From Saprospiraceae bacterium (GTDB lineage Bacteria; Bacteroidota; Bacteroidia; Chitinophagales; Saprospiraceae): a stretch of 64,000 bases of DNA. The notes below the pieces were generated by a model. It was not told the DNA's origin, did no database searches, and was given only the letters and a program-made list of their open reading frames with translations. This document shows, in pieces, positions 59,398 to 64,000 of the stretch. The first letter of the stretch is position 1. Each line of letters starts with the position of its first letter. Location: assembly GCA_019187225.1 (NCBI GenBank), contig JABAQQ010000017.1, positions 14,266-78,265 on the forward strand, given 5' to 3'. The position numbers were made by a program, and so were the translations under genes.

Positions 59398-60807
59398 ATG
59401 TTTTTCCAACAAGTTTATGACAAAAGCCTGGCGCAAGCCAGTTACTTTATCGGCTGTCAAAAAGCAGGCGTCGCCATGGTGATTGATCCCAAGAGAGACG
59501 TAGATACCTACCTTGAGATCGCCCGGCAAAACAATATGACTATTACGCATATAGCTGAGACCCATATCCACGCCGATTTTCTCTCCGGATCGCGCGAGTT
59601 GTCCGCTCTGACCGGCGCACAATTGTATCTCTCCGATGAGGGCGGCCCCGACTGGCAATACGAATTTCCACATGTGGGCTTGCGCGACGGTGACGTCATC
59701 AAACTGGGTAACCTTTCTTTCAAAGTGATGCACACACCGGGTCATACCCCTGAGAGCATCAGCTTTTTGCTGACCGACCACCCGGCTTCCGATAAACCCG
59801 TAATGCTTTTCACCGGCGACTTCGTTTTTGTAGGCGATGTGGGCCGCCCCGATTTGCTGGAAAAAGCCGCCGGCATCAAAGGCACCCAGGATGCGGGCGC
59901 TCACCAAATGTATAAATCCATCCGCCGGTTTGCCGATTTGCCCGATTACATTCAGGTATGGCCAGGTCATGGCGCCGGCTCCGCATGCGGAAAAGCTTTG
60001 GGGGCTGTGCCGAGCTCTACGGTCGGTTATGAAAAGGTAAGGAACTGGGCTTTCCAATATGAAACGGACGAATCCGGTTTCGTACAATACCTGCTGGCCG
60101 ACCAGCCTGAGCCGCCCAAGTACTTTGCCATGATGAAAAAACTCAATAAGGTGGACCGCCCGTTGTTGACCGAGGTGCCGAAAATCAAAAAATTCGGCGC
60201 CGACGAGTTGATTTCCAACCTCCAAAAAGGTATAAAACTCATTGACGCGCGCAACAAAACCGATTTTGCCGCGGGTTTCATTCCTGGTAGTATCAACATC
60301 CAGGGCAACAACTCCTTTGCGACGTGGGCAGGCTGGTTCCTCGATTACAACGAGCCTTTCATATTGGTAGCTTCCGATGCCCAAATCGAAGACCTGACAC
60401 GCAAGCTCATGCGCATCGGCCTGGACAATGTCATCGGCTATGTGAATAATGTGAATGATTGGTCTGTGAAAACCGGCCAGGCGCTCGAAACTGCGAAGAT
60501 TATTGCTCTCGATGAATTTAAGGCACTAAAAGCCGAAAACAACATGCAGGTAGTTGACTTGCGCGGCGCAGCCGAATACAAAACGGGACACATCAGCGGT
60601 GCGGAAAACGTCTTCGTCGGCACCCTCGAAAAAAATCTCGATAAAGTCAGCAAAAACCGGCGCGTAGTCATCCATTGTCAGGGAGGCGACCGGGCTTCCA
60701 TCGCCTATTCCATTCTGAAAAAACACGGCTATGACAACGTGCTCAATTATTCTGCCGGCATGAACGAGTGGGTCAACAAGAGCAATCCGGTCGTTTCCGA
60801 ATCATAA
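59398..60807 (+). CDS. Persulfide dioxygenase (ETHE1-like) fused to two rhodanese domains
   Basis: In this 469-residue protein, residues 1-250 are a metallo-beta-lactamase-fold persulfide dioxygenase: THIHADFLSG (metal histidines), HTPGHTPESISF, FTGDFVFVGDVGRPDL, GHGAGSACGK. It oxidises glutathione persulfide to sulfite. Two rhodanese modules follow (about 265-360 and 375-465). The first lacks the active cysteine (ILVASDAQI), the second has it (VIHCQGGDRAS, Cys about 427), so only the second can carry a persulfide. Flanked by TauE/SafE and YeeE genes. Confidence 0.92.
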   Translation: MFFQQVYDKSLAQASYFIGCQKAGVAMVIDPKRDVDTYLEIARQNNMTITHIAETHIHADFLSGSRELSALTGAQLYLSDEGGPDWQYEFPHVGLRDGDVIKLGNLSFKVMHTPGHTPESISFLLTDHPASDKPVMLFTGDFVFVGDVGRPDLLEKAAGIKGTQDAGAHQMYKSIRRFADLPDYIQVWPGHGAGSACGKALGAVPSSTVGYEKVRNWAFQYETDESGFVQYLLADQPEPPKYFAMMKKLNKVDRPLLTEVPKIKKFGADELISNLQKGIKLIDARNKTDFAAGFIPGSINIQGNNSFATWAGWFLDYNEPFILVASDAQIEDLTRKLMRIGLDNVIGYVNNVNDWSVKTGQALETAKIIALDEFKALKAENNMQVVDLRGAAEYKTGHISGAENVFVGTLEKNLDKVSKNRRVVIHCQGGDRASIAYSILKKHGYDNVLNYSAGMNEWVNKSNPVVSES

Positions 60808-60834
60808 CCGCATAAATAAAATTGTTAACCGAAA

Positions 60835-60870
60835 GGAGGAGGTTGTCAACGGAATGGTTGGCAGCCTTCT
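60835..60870 (+). terminator. Terminator after the persulfide dioxygenase gene
   Basis: GGAGGTTGTCAAC pairs with GTTGGCAGCCTTC (with G-U pairs), followed by TTTTTT. Confidence 0.75.
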
Positions 60871-60974
60871 TTTTTACGTAGGTTACCTTAGAGAACATTG
60901 TCAGGTGTGTGCGACGCTGAAAAATCGTTCGCTTCACATACCATATTGAGCGATATTCCAAAAAATTATCGCAT

Positions 60975-60990
60975 TGTGATAAAAGTCACG
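60975..60990 (+). promoter_or_regulatory. Crp/Fnr-type operator of the YeeE/YedE operon
   Basis: TGTGATAAAAGTCACG, 26 nt, then TTTGC at 61017-61021 (box CATTTTTG), 20 bp before the start codon. Confidence 0.85.
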
Positions 60991-61040
60991 TAATGACAAT
61001 GAGCCGGGTCACCATTTTTGCTGAGAAATATCACTAAAAA

Positions 61041-61601
61041 ATGGAACTACTCTCTCAACCCTGGCCCTGGTGGGCCGCTGGCCTCATCATCGGGCTGACT
61101 GTGCCCGCACTCCTGATCCTGGGCAACAAACACTTCGGCCTGTCGGCCAACCTGCGCCATGCCTGCGCAGCCTGTCTGCCTGCCAACATCAAATTTTTCC
61201 AATACGATTGGAAAAAAGAGATCTGGAATTTCTTTTTCGTAGGTGGCATCATCATCGGCGCCGTTATCGCTTCTACCGTACTGGCCAGCCCGGAACCGGT
61301 AAAAATAGCGCCTGAACTGGCTGCCGAACTGCAAGGGTACGGCATAACGGATTACAGCGGCATGGTGCCTGAGCAGCTGATCTCCTGGGAAAGCCTTTTT
61401 TCATTGCGCGGTTTCATCATACTGGTCATCGGTGGATTGCTTGTCGGTTTCGGTTCGCGCTACGCGGGTGGATGTACCAGCGGCCACGCGATCATGGGCT
61501 TGTCCGATCTGCAAATACCATCGCTGATCGCCACCTGCTGCTTCATGGTTGGGGGTTTTATTATGGCCAACCTGGTGCTTCCGCACATTCTCGCCCTGTA
61601 G
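61041..61601 (+). CDS. YeeE/YedE-family sulfur transporter half, N-terminal type
   Basis: The 186-residue protein has four to five helices (WWAAGLIIGLTVPALLILG, NFFFVGGIIIGAVIASTVL, RGFIILVIGGLLVGFGSRYA, LIATCCFMVGGFIMANLVL). The YeeE/YedE motif GGCTSGHAIMG contains the cysteine that handles thiosulfate in TsuA-type transporters. It forms an operon with the next gene, 66 bp on, which encodes the other half. Confidence 0.9.
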   Translation: MELLSQPWPWWAAGLIIGLTVPALLILGNKHFGLSANLRHACAACLPANIKFFQYDWKKEIWNFFFVGGIIIGAVIASTVLASPEPVKIAPELAAELQGYGITDYSGMVPEQLISWESLFSLRGFIILVIGGLLVGFGSRYAGGCTSGHAIMGLSDLQIPSLIATCCFMVGGFIMANLVLPHILAL

Positions 61602-61667
61602 ACCGCCCAGGTAAAGCGATGACACTCCTTTTTCTCTACCTGCTTTTTAAATCTTTTAGAAAGAAAA

Positions 61668-62204
61668 ATGTCTGACGTAAAAACATTTCAGGCGCCCGCT
61701 GCGCCGGATTCGGCCACGATTGCCAGCACCGACTTCGAAGTACGCTCACTTGATACCATGTGCGTCAACGAGTCGCATCTCAAACACCCCTGGTGGTACA
61801 ATTTGAAATACTCCCTGGTGGGGCTCCTCTTTGGAATTGCCTTCGTAAAAGCAGAAATTATATCCTGGTTTCGCATCCAGGAGATGTTCCGCCTGCAATC
61901 GTTTCATATGTACGGAGTTATCGGAACAGGCGTCGTTTTGGGTGCGCTTTCTGTCTGGCTCATCAAAAAATTCAATGTCCGGACGATTTACGGAGAACCC
62001 ATCGAGTTTCATCCGAAGAAGTTCAACAAAGGCCAGATATATGGCGGTCTCATTTTCGGACTGGGCTGGGCTATGACGGGCGCATGCCCCGGTCCCCTGT
62101 TCGCTCAAATCGGCACAGGTGCATTTGTCATCGGTGTTACCCTGTTGAGCGCGGTCGCAGGCACATGGATGTATGGCTACTTTCGCGACCGGCTACCGCA
62201 CTGA
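61668..62204 (+). CDS. DUF6691/YeeE-type sulfur transporter half, C-terminal type
   Basis: The 178-residue membrane protein has a 45-residue N-terminal extension (TFQAPAAPDSATIASTDFEV) and helices at LKYSLVGLLFGIAFVKAEI, YGVIGTGVVLGALSVWLI and IYGGLIFGLGWAMTGACPG. The conserved cysteine motif is GACPGPLF. Together with the preceding protein it should make one two-part transporter for thiosulfate or sulfane sulfur, with two cysteine motifs. Confidence 0.9.
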   Translation: MSDVKTFQAPAAPDSATIASTDFEVRSLDTMCVNESHLKHPWWYNLKYSLVGLLFGIAFVKAEIISWFRIQEMFRLQSFHMYGVIGTGVVLGALSVWLIKKFNVRTIYGEPIEFHPKKFNKGQIYGGLIFGLGWAMTGACPGPLFAQIGTGAFVIGVTLLSAVAGTWMYGYFRDRLPH

Positions 62205-62249
62205 CCTTTTGATCAAGCATGGCACAAAAATCATTTAAATAAAAAAGAG

Positions 62250-62504
62250 ATGGAGGCTTTTTTGAAGAACTGGCATTTCATGCGTCTGCTGCGGGCGGGG
62301 GTGGCACTCTGGGCTTTTGCCGAAGTGTGGCGTACGGGCGAGTGGCTTATGCTGTTGCCTGGAAGTATTTTTGCGCTGCAGGCCATTTTCGACATCGGAT
62401 GTTGTGGCGCCCCAGGATGTGCTCCACCCATACAGCCCACAAAACCGCACACCCCCGCATCCGGGGATGTAATTGTTGAAGAAGTACGGTCAAAGCAGCA
62501 GTGA
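62250..62504 (+). CDS. Small membrane protein ending the sulfur operon
   Basis: The 84-residue protein has two hydrophobic segments (MRLLRAGVALWAFAEVW and WLMLLPGSIFALQAIFDIG) and the cysteine cluster GCCGAPGCAPP, then a polar tail. Similar short DUF2892-like proteins accompany rhodanese and YeeE genes. Cysteines might bind sulfur or metal; this is inference. It starts 45 bp after the DUF6691 stop. Confidence 0.7.
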   Translation: MEAFLKNWHFMRLLRAGVALWAFAEVWRTGEWLMLLPGSIFALQAIFDIGCCGAPGCAPPIQPTKPHTPASGDVIVEEVRSKQQ

Positions 62505-62577
62505 GCCCAGGCAAATTCCTCTAAAAATTAGAGACATGGATTATTGATCGTCCGTGTTATTTATGCCCCGGTTTTTT

Positions 62578-62660
62578 CGGGAGTGTTCGCTTAAGTGTGG
62601 CACATCCAAGTCCGAACGTTCACTTAGGTATGCCACACTTAAGAGAACACTCCCGTTTTT
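62578..62660 (+). terminator. Long hairpin ending the sulfur operon
   Basis: CGGGAGTGTTC, G, CTTAAGTGTGGCA; loop of about 30 nt; then TGCCACACTTAAG, A, GAACACTCCCG followed by TTTTTT. It sits between convergent genes and may also be a repeat element. Confidence 0.8.
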
Positions 62661-62666
62661 TCAGCA

Positions 62667-64000
62667 TTACTTTACTGCCAACTTCCGCACCCCCGTACCC
62701 GTCCTGCATTCCAAACGCACGACGTAAACTCCTTTGGGCAACCCGTTCAATTCGATCTGCAAACGATCGGCGCCGGAAGGCAAAATATTCGTCTGTACCA
62801 ATTGCCCGGAGGCATTGAAGACGCTGACAAGCCCCTCCGACTCCCCAGGCCCATCGAGCGCCAACCAAACAATATTGCTTGCAGGATTCGGGAACAAACT
62901 AAAACGAAGTGCGTTGATCGCCGGCTCGTCCGTACCGACGCCAAGCGGTTGAATAACGAACTTCGGCGTGCCAAGAAAACCGCCTTCGCCATCGGTCACC
63001 ATAAAGCGGAAACCATCCTGACCGCCATTGGTGCCGTAATCGTAAAACCGGATCCGGCCTGCGTCAATATCGGCCTGCGTGAACTGGTGGCCCGGCTGCA
63101 GGTTTCCGAAGCCGTCTTTGTGTAGCACACCAAAAGATGGTACGGTCACGAGCGTGAAAGTGAGTTGATCGTGCGTGTTGTTCGCATCTTCCACGAGTAG
63201 CAAATCGGATGTGATCAGGGCATTCACACCCGTTGGAATGAGCAGGGGATCATTTTTGACAAGGTAGGGCGGGGTCACCGTCACCGAAGTACAAAACTGC
63301 AAATTGAAAATTTCGATCTTCCCGCCGGCAGTGAGGGTATTGTCCCTGACGCGCAATGTCCATGTGCCGACGTTGTTTTGCCCGTAGAAGGGAGCAAGGG
63401 TGTTTTGTGCCCTGTACGATTGCCCGTTGTTGGCAGGGGGACAGGGGAAAGCGCCCGGAGCGGCATCGTCGAGACCGAAATTGAAATAGCCGTTGTAGTT
63501 GGAGCATTTGTTTTTGAATAAAATGACTTCCGTGCCCTGCGGGCTGATCAGACGGGCATCCAGTTGACCGAAAAACTCGTGGTATCCCTTGATCTGCTGT
63601 ACGTTGACATCGCTCACCACGCCGCCGGTATTCACCGTGATCTTTGACTCGACTGTGGGTGTCGTGCTGGAGGAAATATTGACGGGCACATCATTGGCAA
63701 CAGCCACTGTGCAATTTTCAGCAAAGGTGGAAAAGAAGAACGGTTCGGTCCAGTCGTGGATACCGCATTCATTACGCGGACGCACACGCCAGTAATAAGC
63801 TTTGCCTTTTTCCAGCAAAAACGGAATATTGAAAGAGTCAATCGCCGTGGCGGTTTGGGAAGCCAGAATGGTGGAAAAAGAGGGATTGTCGGAAAACTGG
63901 ACGTCGTAAGTCTCCGCATCGGCCGCAGTGTTCCATTGTAAAGTCTGGGCCAGTGCCAAATCGGTAAGGCCATCGGCAGGCGATTCGAGCGTCAGCGCGG
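62667..64000 (-). CDS. Secreted P-domain/FN3 T9SS cargo protein, cut by the window edge
   Basis: The N-terminus lies beyond position 64000. Visible from it: a fibronectin-III-like domain (ALAQTLQWNTAADAETYDVQ ... KAYYWRVRPRNECG). A proprotein-convertase P-domain follows (YHEFFGQLDARLISPQGTEV ... GTWTLRVRDNTLTAGGKIEI). A cadherin/CSPG-like repeat comes next (LTFTLVTVPSFGVLHKDGFG), and then a T9SS type A sorting domain (LRFSLFPNPASNIVWLAL ... LPKGVYVVRLEC). This pattern is common in large secreted proteases and adhesins; the catalytic part, if any, would be upstream. Confidence 0.88.
   Translation of the reverse strand, partial: ALTLESPADGLTDLALAQTLQWNTAADAETYDVQFSDNPSFSTILASQTATAIDSFNIPFLLEKGKAYYWRVRPRNECGIHDWTEPFFFSTFAENCTVAVANDVPVNISSSTTPTVESKITVNTGGVVSDVNVQQIKGYHEFFGQLDARLISPQGTEVILFKNKCSNYNGYFNFGLDDAAPGAFPCPPANNGQSYRAQNTLAPFYGQNNVGTWTLRVRDNTLTAGGKIEIFNLQFCTSVTVTPPYLVKNDPLLIPTGVNALITSDLLLVEDANNTHDQLTFTLVTVPSFGVLHKDGFGNLQPGHQFTQADIDAGRIRFYDYGTNGGQDGFRFMVTDGEGGFLGTPKFVIQPLGVGTDEPAINALRFSLFPNPASNIVWLALDGPGESEGLVSVFNASGQLVQTNILPSGADRLQIELNGLPKGVYVVRLECRTGTGVRKLAVK

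Overview
The window is chromosomal DNA of a Bacteroidota bacterium, most likely a Saprospiria-type lineage. The evidence is the type IX secretion/gliding proteins (PorQ, a GldB lipoprotein, a PorT-like barrel), three large secreted proteins with T9SS type A C-terminal sorting domains, BatD, DUF6089 and DUF4920 proteins, and promoter boxes of the Bacteroidota TAnnTTTG kind. The species assignment is inference. No rRNA, tRNA, phage or complete insertion sequence was seen.

Layout. 0.1-4 kb: a TIR-CHAT-zinc-ribbon protein behind porQ, then a MORN-repeat lipoprotein. 4-8 kb: a MoxR-type ATPase and a membrane patatin. 8-17 kb: a PIN toxin-antitoxin pair, polyprenyl synthase, a Crp/Fnr-type regulator, DoxX, a 475-bp element with terminal inverted repeats, a HEPN/AbiU2-like protein, a 2-oxo-acid dehydrogenase E2, a HAD hydrolase, pterin dehydratase and methionine aminotransferase. 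Two homologous antitoxin genes each stand next to a broken ParE-type toxin. 17-24 kb: gene debris, an RDD protein, dapD, mlaE, a dehydrogenase, DUF6089 and a phytanoyl-CoA dioxygenase-like protein. 24-34 kb: a 1336-residue secreted protein, a small HTH/membrane pair, a glycosyltransferase, batD, gldB and a PorT-like barrel. 34-42 kb: two ArsR regulators, tsaB, DUF190 with the fluoride channel gene, a class V aminotransferase, a MORN-caspase protein and DUF4920. 42-50 kb: a beta-helix secreted protein, an ECF sigma factor with an anti-sigma-like beta-propeller partner, an adenylate cyclase and DUF1015. 50-58 kb: an RND pump, a second inverted-repeat element, an unrecognised three-gene cassette (54121-56181), a LON-domain protein and a TolC-family protein. 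58-62.5 kb: a sulfane-sulfur cluster (TauE/SafE, persulfide dioxygenase-rhodanese, two YeeE/YedE halves). The right edge cuts a secreted protein.

Three signals stand out. First, all three transcription units of the sulfur cluster carry a TGTGA-N6-TCACG palindrome exactly 26 nt before a TTTGC promoter box, which is the geometry of class II activation by a Crp/Fnr-family protein. Second, at least ten genes have a short tandem repeat (units of 7-10 bp, one of 38 bp, a different unit at each locus) ending at or within about 20 bp of the start codon, often with an inverted copy nearby. The same repeat types have also entered the reading frames of E2 and tsaB, and a palindrome has entered a glycosyltransferase. 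Third, the 54121-56181 cassette (two diverged paralogues and a 62-residue protein) matches no family I recognise and is the best candidate here for an undescribed system.
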